The position numbers and the translations under genes are program-made. Below the pieces are notes generated by a model that saw only the letters and a program-made list of their open reading frames with translations, ran no database searches and was not told the origin of the DNA. Positions 1-6,286 of a DNA stretch of 6,368 nt are shown piece after piece. How positions within the stretch are numbered: the stretch's first letter is position 1; every line of letters begins with the position of its first letter. Source of the DNA: Bacillota bacterium (GTDB lineage: Bacteria > Bacillota > Bacilli > Paenibacillales > Paenibacillaceae); contig JAEZZE010000036.1 of NCBI GenBank assembly GCA_023418755.1, forward strand, positions 1-6,368, read 5' to 3'.

Positions 1-49
1 ATCATACCACTGTAAAGCCTGCGTCATGCAAATGTTAACGCAGCGTAAA
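1..49 (-). promoter_or_regulatory. Probable PhoP-box array and promoter directed leftward out of the window
   Basis: Read on the minus strand, four hexamers start every 11 bp with 5-nt spacers: TTTACG (49-44), TTAACA (38-33), ATGACG (27-22) and TTTACA (16-11). A TATGAT follows at 6-1, four bases after the last box. In Bacillus, PhoP binds direct repeats of TT(A/C/T)A(C/T)A spaced about 5 nt apart, commonly lying between about -20 and -60. With TATGAT as the -10 element, these boxes would span roughly -55 to -17. Two hexamers match fully, one matches 5 of 6, and ATGACG is degenerate (about 3 of 6). There is no good -35, as expected of an activated promoter. The array lies just downstream of a PnpS/PhoR-like kinase gene, which supports a Pho role. 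The controlled gene, perhaps pstS, lies outside the window and is inferred. Confidence 0.62.
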
Positions 50-64
50 ATAGGATCGTCCGCT

Positions 65-1864
65 TTACGGCTGCAGCAGCGGCAGTTCCAAAATAAACGT
101 CGATCCCGCGCCCACCGTGCTCTCCACCCGTATCGTTCCGCGATGCAGCTCGGTCAGATGCTTGACGATGGATAACCCCAAGCCGGTGCCTCCGGAGCCG
201 CGCGAACGGGCTTTGTCCACGCGGTAAAACCGTTCGAATATGCGAGGGATGTCCTTCTTCGGAATGCCGATTCCGGTATCCGATACCGTTATTCGCACCC
301 ATTCCTCTTCCCCGTCTTCCGTTCCCGCGATCTCCGCGCGCACTTTCACTTTGCCGCCTTCCGGCGTGTAATTGATTCCGTTCTGCATCAAGTTCATCAC
401 GATCTGGCCCAGACGGTCTTCATCCGCTTCGAGGAACAAGCCTTCCTCGGATTGCACGTCGAGCTCGATGCTCTTCTTCCCCGCATCCGGCGACAGCAGC
501 TCGGTCATTCTTCCGAGAAACGCCGGGAGATCGATCGGCGAAAATTGCAACGGCGCACGTCGGGACTCGATCTTGGACAGCTCCAGAATGTCCCCGATCA
601 GCCGGTTCAAGCGATCGCTCTCGTCCTGAATAATCGTCAGGAACGACTTCGCCGTCTCCTCGTCGTTCATCGCTCCCGCGAGCAGCGTCTCCGCGAAGCC
701 TTTGACCGCGGCCACCGGCGTCTTCAGCTCATGGGAAACGTTGGCGACGAACTCGCTGCGCATCCGTTCCAGACGTCGGATCGCGGTCACGTCCTGCAGA
801 ACGAGCAGCAGGCCTTGGGCGTCGTCTCCGCTCATCGTCATCGGCACGATATGAATTTCCAGCAGCCGTTCCTCCGGATAATACACCGTCAGCTCTTCGT
901 GAACGGTAACCGGCTGTTCGAGCACTTCCTTGATCAAGTTGACCAGCTCGTAATGCTGGCGGATTTCGGCGAAGCTTCGGCCGACGCGCTCGCGGGTGGA
1001 GCTGCCGAGAAACTGCTCCGCATTGCGGTTGTACAGCGTGATTTTTCCGTCGGGCGCGATCATGACGACGCCGGTCGTCATATTGTCGAGCACGCTCTGC
1101 AGACGCGTTCCGTTGCCGCGGATTTCGTCGAGCTGGTCCTGCAGGCTGGACGCCATCGCGTTCAGCGCCCGGGCCAGCTCGCCCACCTCGTCTTTGCCGC
1201 CCTCGGGCACGCGAGTCGCATAGTCCATATTGGCCATCCGCTTCGCTGCCGAAGTCATCCGTTCCAACGGACGCGTCACGCCGAGCGCGACGCGGTAGCT
1301 GACCGCTCCGGCCACGACGAACAGCAGGAGCAAGCCGAAAATAAGCGCCAGCCACATGTTGTCCAAGCTGCGCTCGACGTCGCCGAGGCTCATCGCGAGA
1401 CGCACGACTCCCGGCGCGCTGTCGCCGTCTTGCGCGTCCGCCTTGACCGCCACGTACATCATTCGTTCTTTCAAGGTATCGCTATACCGAATGCTGCTGC
1501 CCGATCCCGTCGCAAGCGCTTCGCGCACTTCTATCCGGTCCAGATGGTTGTTCATCGTCCCGGGGTCGTGGTCGGAGTCGCCTATGACCGTTCCGTCCGG
1601 CCGGATATAAGTGATGCGCATCTCCGCGATCTCTTTGAATCTCCGGGCCTGCTCCTGCAAATATTCTTCCGCTTGGACGGCGTCCCGCGTATCCGGCCAC
1701 GGCACGGCCGCGTTCAGGACATGCAGCTCGCGAATCATATGATCGCGCAAATCCGCTTGATGGTTCTTCCGGTAGGAATTGCCCATGAGCAGGCCGGCCG
1801 CCAGCACGGAGGAACCGATCAGCAGCACGAACAGAACGGTAAGCTTGAGGCGAAACTTAGTCAT
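65..1864 (-). CDS. pnpS: Sensor histidine kinase of the phosphate-starvation type (PnpS/PhoR-like)
   Basis: This is a 599-residue membrane sensor kinase that should autophosphorylate and pass the phosphate to an OmpR-family regulator such as PhoP/PnpR. Visible parts in order are: TM1 at about 8-28; an extracytoplasmic CACHE/PhoR-like sensor at about 30-167; TM2 at about 170-192; HAMP at about 190-245; PAS at about 252-362 (VLDNMTTGVVMI...DGKI); HisKA with phospho-acceptor H378 in SHELKTP; and an HATPase with N box N491-N495, G1 DTGIGIP (529-535), F box RIFERFYRVD (541-550) and G2 GGTGLGLSIVKH (558-569). All catalytic motifs look intact, and the length and architecture fit PhoR/PnpS. AAGGAG lies about 12 nt before the ATG. 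The gene starts 24 bp after the fumarase stop, so the two are probably co-transcribed. A response regulator gene is expected next to it but none is in the window. The Pho specificity rests on architecture and on the Pho-box-like array downstream; a WalK- or ResE-like kinase is the alternative. Confidence 0.85.
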   Translation of the reverse strand: MTKFRLKLTVLFVLLIGSSVLAAGLLMGNSYRKNHQADLRDHMIRELHVLNAAVPWPDTRDAVQAEEYLQEQARRFKEIAEMRITYIRPDGTVIGDSDHDPGTMNNHLDRIEVREALATGSGSSIRYSDTLKERMMYVAVKADAQDGDSAPGVVRLAMSLGDVERSLDNMWLALIFGLLLLFVVAGAVSYRVALGVTRPLERMTSAAKRMANMDYATRVPEGGKDEVGELARALNAMASSLQDQLDEIRGNGTRLQSVLDNMTTGVVMIAPDGKITLYNRNAEQFLGSSTRERVGRSFAEIRQHYELVNLIKEVLEQPVTVHEELTVYYPEERLLEIHIVPMTMSGDDAQGLLLVLQDVTAIRRLERMRSEFVANVSHELKTPVAAVKGFAETLLAGAMNDEETAKSFLTIIQDESDRLNRLIGDILELSKIESRRAPLQFSPIDLPAFLGRMTELLSPDAGKKSIELDVQSEEGLFLEADEDRLGQIVMNLMQNGINYTPEGGKVKVRAEIAGTEDGEEEWVRITVSDTGIGIPKKDIPRIFERFYRVDKARSRGSGGTGLGLSIVKHLTELHRGTIRVESTVGAGSTFILELPLLQP

Positions 1865-1888
1865 AGCCGCGGTTGCGCTCCTTCTTCG

Positions 1889-3421
1889 TTACGCGAATAC
1901 GGGATCCTTGAACTGCTCCAGCTTCGCTTTCGAGTCTTTGTCGACGTCGGCGTGCAGGCTGTTGCCGTGGGCGTCCATCGTGACGATCGCCGCGAAGCCT
2001 TCGACCTGAAGATGCCACATCGCCTCCGGAATGCCGAATTCCATGAAGTCGACGCCGTTCACCTTCTTGATGCATTCCGCATAGTACTGGGCAGCGCCGC
2101 CGACGGCGTTCAAGTACACCGCCCCATGCTCCTTAAGCGCTGCAAGGGTTTTCGGTCCCATGCCGCCCTTGCCGATTACCGCGCGCAAGCCGAACTTCTT
2201 CAGAATATCGCCTTGGTAAGGCTCCTCCCGAATGCTCGTCGTCGGTCCCGCCGCCTTTACGTGCCAGCCATCCTCGTCCTTGAGCATGACCGGCCCGCAG
2301 TGGTAAATAACGCCGCCGTTCAAGTCCAGCGGAGCGTCGTGGTCCATCAGATGCTTGTGCAGCGCATCGCGTCCGGTATGCATCTCGCCGTTCAGGATCA
2401 CGACGTCGCCCACCCTCAAGCCTCGCACGTCCTCTTCCGTAAGCGGCATCTGCAGCACGATCTCTTTCCCTCTGGGCGCTTCGGCGGCTGCCGCCGACTT
2501 GTCCTGCATCGGCACGTTCGAGCCGCCCTCGTAGATCCAGCTCTTGATCTCGTGCGTGTCCCCGTCCAGCAGCACGCCCTGCCGGCGGTATGCCCAACAG
2601 TTATAGGCGACGGAGACGAAATAGCTGGCCGGAAGCCGGTTGGCCACGCCGACTTTGCAGCCGAGCAGCGTCACGTTGCCGCCGAAGCCCATCGTTCCGA
2701 TGCCAAGCTGGTTCGCTTTGTCGAGCACATATTCCTCGAGCCGGGCAAGCTCCGGAATCGGGTTGACGTCGTCGACGTTGCGGAAGAGCTGCTGCTTCGC
2801 AAGCTCGTAGCCGGTCGTCCGGTCGCCGCCGATGCCGACGCCGATAAAGCCGGCGCTGCACCCTTGCCCCTGAGCCTGGTAGACCGCGTGAAGAACGCAT
2901 TTGCGGATCCCGTCGAGGTCGCGGCCCGCTTTGCCGAGCCCTTCGATTTCGCACGGCAAGCTATATTGGATGTTTTTGTTCTCGCAGCCGCCGCCCTTGA
3001 GAATAAGACGAACGTCGATCTCATCGCGTTCCCATTGCTCGAAATGGATGACCGGGGTGCCGGGTCCCAGGTTGTCTCCCGTGTTCGCGCCCGTCAACGA
3101 ATCGACCGAGTTGGTGCGCAGCTTTCCGTCCTTGGTCGCCCTGGCGATCGCATTGCGGATTTCCTTCTTCATAACGATCTGATTGGCGCCTACCGGCGTA
3201 TGAACGACAAACGTCGGCATCCCCGTATCCTGGCAGATCGGAGAAACGTTGCACTCGGCCATTTCGATATTTTGCGCGATCGTGGACAGCGACAGTCCCG
3301 CGCGGGTAGCCCGGTCTTCCGCCTCTCGGGCGGCGGTTATGGCACGGCGGACATCCGCCGGAAGATTCGTGGACGTTTCGACGACGAGCTTATAAATGCT
3401 TTGTTCGAATGCGGATGACAT
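1889..3421 (-). CDS. fumA: Class I fumarate hydratase (iron-sulfur fumarase)
   Basis: This 510-residue enzyme is predicted to interconvert fumarate and L-malate in the TCA cycle, in the cytoplasm. It has the fused class I layout: an N-terminal alpha-type domain (about 1-300), a short Ala-rich linker (about 301-318) and a C-terminal beta-type domain (about 320-500). The three expected [4Fe-4S] cysteines are present: C63 in CQDTG, C188 in GQGCSAGFIGVGIGGDR and C275 in YNCWAYRR. The beta domain carries LNGEMHTGRD (343-352), GPTTSIREEPY (392-402) and IGKGGM (416-421), typical of the family's substrate and catalytic region. A GAGAGGGG ribosome binding site lies about 11 nt before the ATG. Class I fumarases are oxygen-sensitive, unlike class II FumC. 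Close relatives include L-tartrate dehydratase, but the fused single chain favours fumarase. It is divergent from the yfbR-like gene, and the kinase gene follows 24 bp downstream. Confidence 0.93.
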   Translation of the reverse strand: MSSAFEQSIYKLVVETSTNLPADVRRAITAAREAEDRATRAGLSLSTIAQNIEMAECNVSPICQDTGMPTFVVHTPVGANQIVMKKEIRNAIARATKDGKLRTNSVDSLTGANTGDNLGPGTPVIHFEQWERDEIDVRLILKGGGCENKNIQYSLPCEIEGLGKAGRDLDGIRKCVLHAVYQAQGQGCSAGFIGVGIGGDRTTGYELAKQQLFRNVDDVNPIPELARLEEYVLDKANQLGIGTMGFGGNVTLLGCKVGVANRLPASYFVSVAYNCWAYRRQGVLLDGDTHEIKSWIYEGGSNVPMQDKSAAAAEAPRGKEIVLQMPLTEEDVRGLRVGDVVILNGEMHTGRDALHKHLMDHDAPLDLNGGVIYHCGPVMLKDEDGWHVKAAGPTTSIREEPYQGDILKKFGLRAVIGKGGMGPKTLAALKEHGAVYLNAVGGAAQYYAECIKKVNGVDFMEFGIPEAMWHLQVEGFAAIVTMDAHGNSLHADVDKDSKAKLEQFKDPVFA

Positions 3422-3459
3422 AAGTGCGGAATCCCCTCTCTATTCGTTAACTCCTATAC

Positions 3460-3469
3460 ATTATATAAT
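3460..3469. promoter_or_regulatory. Shared palindromic -10 core between divergent genes
   Basis: The 88-bp gap between the divergent genes has an AT-rich centre. The 10-mer ATTATATAAT is a perfect palindrome, so it offers a consensus TATAAT to the plus strand (3464-3469) and to the minus strand (3465-3460). Start sites about 7 nt beyond each would give leaders of roughly 30-35 nt, with the ribosome binding sites at sensible places. Neither direction has a good TTGACA at 16-18 bp, so each promoter would be weak or activated. This is inferred from consensus only. Confidence 0.5.
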
Positions 3470-3492
3470 AGCATAGATAGCAGCGGTGGGAG

Positions 3493-3500
3493 AAAAGGAG
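3493..3500 (+). promoter_or_regulatory. Ribosome binding site that fixes the YfbR-like start
   Basis: AAAAGGAG lies 9 nt before the ATG at 3510, an ideal spacing. An in-frame GTG at 3486 would add eight residues (MGEKEPCF), but it would place this site inside the coding region, and no comparable site precedes that GTG. The ATG start also makes the protein begin like E. coli YfbR, so it is preferred. Confidence 0.85.
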
Positions 3501-3509
3501 CCCTGTTTC

Positions 3510-4118
3510 ATGGCGAATCATTTTTTGGCTTATTTGTACCGGTTGCAGCATATCGAGCGTTGGAGTCTGATGAGGAACGCGAGCCCGGAGAACGTAGCCG
3601 AGCACTCCTTCCACGTTGCGCTGATCGCCCATTCCCTGGGCGTTATTGCACGGGAAATATACGGCCGGGAAATCCAGCCCGAGCAGCTCTCCGCTTACGC
3701 GTTATTCCATGATGCCACCGAAGTGTTTACCGGCGACATCCCGACGCCGGTGAAGCATCAGAATCCGCGGATTCTCGCCAATTTCCGCGAGATCGAAGCC
3801 ATGGCCTCGGAGCGGCTGCTGGCCAACGTTCCCGAGAGCCTGCGCCCCAGCTATGCCCCTCTGTTCGCCAGACAGCCTGCCGATCCCCTGACGGCCAAGC
3901 TGTTGAAGGCGGCCGATCTTCTGGACGCCTATCTGAAATGCACCGGCGAATTGTCCGCCGGCAATCGCGAATTCGCCACCGCCCGCAAGCAGGCCGAAGA
4001 GAAGCTGAATCGGCTGGACCTGCCCGAAGTCAATTGGTTTCTCGCCCATCTGGCGCCGGGATTCGAACGCACGATCGACGAGCTATCCGATAACGAAGGA
4101 GATGACCTGACAACATGA
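3510..4118 (+). CDS. yfbR: HD-domain 5'-deoxynucleotidase, YfbR family
   Basis: This 202-residue cytoplasmic HD-superfamily phosphohydrolase is predicted to remove the 5' phosphate from deoxyribonucleoside monophosphates using a divalent metal ion. It aligns by eye with E. coli YfbR (199 aa) almost along its whole length, offset by one residue. The residues expected for substrate and metal binding are present: R17 and W18 (RWxLMRN), H32 (VAEHS), H67-D68 (FHDATEV), E71, D76 (TGDIPTPVK) and D136 (KAADLLDAYLKC). The family is known from enterobacteria for deoxynucleotide salvage and clean-up. The start is the ATG at 3510, chosen by its ribosome binding site and the homologous N terminus. The stop overlaps the next gene in an ATGA, which implies translational coupling. 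Nothing looks broken or unusual. Confidence 0.92.
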   Translation: MANHFLAYLYRLQHIERWSLMRNASPENVAEHSFHVALIAHSLGVIAREIYGREIQPEQLSAYALFHDATEVFTGDIPTPVKHQNPRILANFREIEAMASERLLANVPESLRPSYAPLFARQPADPLTAKLLKAADLLDAYLKCTGELSAGNREFATARKQAEEKLNRLDLPEVNWFLAHLAPGFERTIDELSDNEGDDLTT

Positions 4119-4921
4119 AGCTAAAAGTATTCAAATCCCTATGGGGAATGGAGCATCTGCCGCTTGACGAAAGATTCGCGCGTATTTCGGCTGCCGGCTA
4201 TGCCGGAGTCGAATGCGCGCCTCCCGGCCTGGACGAGGAACGGCAGTTCCGCGAACTGCTGGAGCGTTACGGACTGGAATACGCCTCGATGCTGTTTACA
4301 AACGGCGATCACATCGAGTCCTTCCGAAGCCAGCTCGAGCGGGCGGCCGCCTTCTCGCCGGTGCTGGTCAACGCGCACAGCGCGAAGGACGATATGCCTT
4401 ACGAAGAGCAGCTGCGTTTCTACCGGCAAGCGGCGGAAATCGAACGTTCCGTTGGTTTCCCCGTCGTTCACGAGACGCATCGAGGACGGGCGATGTATAC
4501 GCCGTGGACGACGGAGCGCCTGCTGGACGACGTGCCGGAACTGCGACTGTGCGCGGACTTCAGCCATTGGTGCGTCGTATGCGAATCGCTGCTCGAGGAT
4601 CAGGCCGACAGAATGGCCAAAATAACGGCTCGCGCCTCATACGTTCATGCCCGCGTCGGCTACGCCGAAGGGCCGCAGGTCAATCACCCGGCCGCGCCCG
4701 AGCATGCCGACGCCCTTGCCGCGCATGACGCTTGGTGGCGCTCTATCGCCCGTCACAGGCGCGACCAGGGAGCGGATCAACTGATTATCGTTCCCGAATT
4801 CGGCCCTCCGGGTTACTTGCAGACGCTGCCGTTTACCCGCCAGCCCGTCTCCGATCTATGGGAAGTGTGCCTTTGGATGAAAAATTACTTGGAGAGCCGC
4901 TGGGACGAATGGTTGGCCTAA
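4115..4921 (+). CDS. Sugar phosphate isomerase/epimerase-like TIM-barrel protein
   Basis: This 268-residue cytoplasmic protein has the xylose-isomerase-like TIM-barrel pattern. An N-terminal strand is followed by AAGYAGVEC (26-34), and likely metal ligands sit at strand ends: E120 in HETHRGR (119-125), D148 in ADFSHW (147-152), H178 in VHARVG (177-182) and E228 in PEFGPPGY (227-234). This Glu-Asp-His-Glu order fits the isomerase/epimerase superfamily (hydroxypyruvate isomerase, tagatose epimerase, IolE and relatives). The substrate cannot be named from sequence. Three cysteines surround the Asp ligand (C146, C153, C156), and the last two form a CxxC. The ATG overlaps the YfbR-like stop by 4 nt (ATGA); AAGGAG lies about 13 nt upstream, slightly far, so coupling to the upstream gene may help translation. 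An endonuclease IV-type barrel is less likely because the nine-ligand DNA-repair pattern is absent. Confidence 0.8.
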   Translation: MKLKVFKSLWGMEHLPLDERFARISAAGYAGVECAPPGLDEERQFRELLERYGLEYASMLFTNGDHIESFRSQLERAAAFSPVLVNAHSAKDDMPYEEQLRFYRQAAEIERSVGFPVVHETHRGRAMYTPWTTERLLDDVPELRLCADFSHWCVVCESLLEDQADRMAKITARASYVHARVGYAEGPQVNHPAAPEHADALAAHDAWWRSIARHRRDQGADQLIIVPEFGPPGYLQTLPFTRQPVSDLWEVCLWMKNYLESRWDEWLA

Positions 4922-4925
4922 TAAG

Positions 4926-4971
4926 AAAAAGGGATAAACGACGGAGGCTCATCCGTCGTTTATCCCTTTTT
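4926..4971. terminator. Bidirectional rho-independent terminator
   Basis: A perfect 20-bp inverted repeat (4926-4945 paired with 4952-4971) encloses a 6-nt loop, GGCTCA. The stem starts with five A residues and ends in a run of seven T (4967-4973), so RNA from either strand forms a hairpin with a U tract. It begins 4 nt after the stop of the TIM-barrel gene and abuts the stop codon of the convergent lipoprotein gene (4974-4972). It should therefore terminate both operons. Confidence 0.95.
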
Positions 4972-5529
4972 TTATAGTCTGTCCGGAACCTCGATGACTG
5001 CCGTCCCAGCGTCTCCGTTCTGCGCGAGCTCGATCCGCCATCGGCCGGACTCCGCCTCGTATTCCGCGGCCTTGACGGCTGGCGGAAACATTCCGGAGCC
5101 GCGGGGAGCTTCGAGCGCCTTGCGGATCGCTTCCGCTTCCGTCAAGTCGGCTCCTTCGGCTTTCGGCGGTTCGACGACTTCCACGCGGCTCGCTTTCCCT
5201 TGTCCCGGGTAAGATTCCGCGATGCCTCCCTCCGGCCATACCCGCACCCGCTGGCCGACTTCGAGCCCGGAACCGGCATTGGAGAACCAGGTCGCTTCGT
5301 AATAATGCGAGGCTCCGCCGTTCGCGCTGAAGTCTTTCTCCACGGAGCCTGTGACAAGAATTCTATTGCCTTCCATACCGACGATAAACCCCGCATAGAC
5401 GAATTCCGAATGATCGGATGGCTGTCCGGAGGCTTTCGGCGTCCCCGTTCGTTCCCCGCAAGCCGCAAGCAGAAGAACGAACGCGGCCAGAATCGTCGGC
5501 AAGACGGCGCTCCTCATCCTCCTTTTCAT
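4972..5529 (-). CDS. DUF3221 lipoprotein
   Basis: This 185-residue protein is probably anchored to the outer face of the membrane. A basic N terminus (MKRRMR), a hydrophobic stretch and the lipobox LAAC with C24 mark signal peptidase II processing. Residues about 43-119 look like the DUF3221 domain of the B. subtilis YobA type: FVYAGFIVGMEGNRILVT, then ATWFSN (79-84), VGQRVRVW (91-98) and GGIAESYPGQGKA (101-113). The C-terminal part (128-182, LTEAEAIRKALE followed by a short beta-rich stretch) resembles a PepSY-like fold, but only weakly. The biochemical function of the family is unknown to me. GGGAGG (5545-5540) lies 10 nt before the ATG, inside the last codons of the upstream gene, and only 3 nt separate that stop from this start. 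The two genes are therefore one operon and probably translationally coupled. Confidence 0.85.
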   Translation of the reverse strand: MKRRMRSAVLPTILAAFVLLLAACGERTGTPKASGQPSDHSEFVYAGFIVGMEGNRILVTGSVEKDFSANGGASHYYEATWFSNAGSGLEVGQRVRVWPEGGIAESYPGQGKASRVEVVEPPKAEGADLTEAEAIRKALEAPRGSGMFPPAVKAAEYEAESGRWRIELAQNGDAGTAVIEVPDRL

Positions 5530-5532
5530 CTC

Positions 5533-6108
5533 TCATTCGCCTCCCTTGTCCTTAGCCCTATTTCGGATAACAAACAGAGCAATAACGCCTCCGAGCGCGA
5601 TAATCGAAACGGCCCACGGCCAGATCGAAGCCCCGTCTCCGATCCGTTGACCGCCGGATTTGTTCGGTTCGAGTCCCGCTCCCAGCTTTTCTAAGACGTC
5701 CCCGACTTGATCGATCGGTTTCGTCAGCTCGCAAATCCCCGTCTCCAGTCGTTCGGGAGACCCGTAAGCGGACACGATATAGCGGTCGCCCTGCTCGAAG
5801 TTTTCGTAACCGCAGCTTTCCGAACCGATCGCCGTATAGATCTTCGTCTGTTTGCCTAGATCGCCTTTCCACACCTTTTCGACCTCGAACGTAACTTCGA
5901 CCAGATCCGCCGAGCTGTCGATTACCTCTTTGTCCGGCCTGACCACCTTCGTAACCGTGCCCGAAAATACCGCCGTTTTGCGGTTCAGCTCCTCCTCGAC
6001 CGACGGCGTAGCGGCGCAGGAGCAGGCGTAAGCTTTTCCCGGCGCCACTATCGTACTCGCGGCGAACGTCAACACCAGGCACGCGAACAGCGCCAATGCG
6101 ATTCTCAT
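5533..6108 (-). CDS. Secreted, membrane-anchored TIMP/NTR-like domain protein
   Basis: This 191-residue protein has a signal peptide (1-28, ending in AYA), so the predicted mature chain begins at C29 in CSCAATP. A beta-rich domain with FSGTVTKV (48-55) and VTFEVEKVWKG (72-82) follows to about residue 130. A low-complexity linker comes next, then one C-terminal TM segment (about 162-181) with a basic tail (RNRAK). The mature chain has four cysteines: C29, C31, C99 and C126. The pattern of an N-terminal CxC after the signal peptide plus paired downstream cysteines resembles the N-terminal domain of tissue inhibitors of metalloproteinases. In those proteins the CxC amino terminus chelates the protease zinc and is tied by disulfides. 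Bacterial inhibitor activity is not established by this sequence. GAGGTG (6122-6117) lies 8 nt before the ATG. The gene leads an operon with the DUF3221 lipoprotein. Confidence 0.78.
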   Translation of the reverse strand: MRIALALFACLVLTFAASTIVAPGKAYACSCAATPSVEEELNRKTAVFSGTVTKVVRPDKEVIDSSADLVEVTFEVEKVWKGDLGKQTKIYTAIGSESCGYENFEQGDRYIVSAYGSPERLETGICELTKPIDQVGDVLEKLGAGLEPNKSGGQRIGDGASIWPWAVSIIALGGVIALFVIRNRAKDKGGE

Positions 6109-6239
6109 CTCTGCATCACCTCTACCCTCTGACGAGCGAAGCTCCCGGATTGTTACGCAGGCGCAAAAAAAAGCAGCTGCCTAAGCGGCCGGTTCGACTT
6201 CAATTCGCACTTTCCCAGAAGCTGAGATATCAGCTCGAT
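6109..6239 (-). promoter_or_regulatory. Leader and upstream region of the TIMP-like operon
   Basis: No gene is supported here. On the minus strand the region contains a small hairpin AGCTGA-TATC-TCAGCT (6235-6220), then a run of eight T (6172-6165) just after the GC-rich palindrome GCAGCTGC (6180-6173), then a GAGC-TTC-GCTC hairpin (6144-6134), then the ribosome binding site at 6122-6117. I find no convincing -35/-10 pair, so the promoter position is unresolved. The T run after GC-rich sequence could be a weak terminator or attenuator, but the stem is poor. Confidence 0.3.
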
Positions 6240-6286
6240 TGCATCTCGTTAGCCCGTTCCCTGAGTCATCTGCGGATCCCCTACTC
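6240..6286. repeat. Intergenic repeat, copy 1
   Basis: This 47-bp unit recurs at 6322-6368. The last 32 bp (6255-6286) are identical in both copies, and the preceding 15 bp differ at four positions (a C/T at 6242 and three changes in 6251-6254). The repeat distance is 82 bp, which is not a multiple of three, and no reading frame covers it, so it is unlikely to be coding. The identical core contains GGATCC and ends in ACTC, which is complementary to GAGT at 6263-6266. Confidence 0.9.

Noticed and set aside
452..3418. A 988-codon open frame on the plus strand, antisense to both the fumarase and the kinase gene.
   Set aside because: Its translation is rich in Arg, His and Ala with no recognisable domain, it crosses two well-supported genes and their gap, and long antisense frames are expected opposite GC-rich genes with biased codons.
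3486..3509. An upstream GTG start that would extend the YfbR-like protein by eight residues.
   Set aside because: The good ribosome binding site at 3493-3500 lies inside this extension and is spaced correctly for the ATG at 3510, which also matches the family N terminus.
4164..4728. Alternative plus-strand frames and a minus-strand frame over the TIM-barrel gene.
   Set aside because: They are Arg/Ser-rich shadow translations without ribosome binding sites, lying inside a gene with clear family motifs.
5200..5694. A plus-strand frame of 164 codons across the two envelope genes.
   Set aside because: It is antisense to the junction of two well-supported genes, shows no domain, and has no ribosome binding site that I can see.
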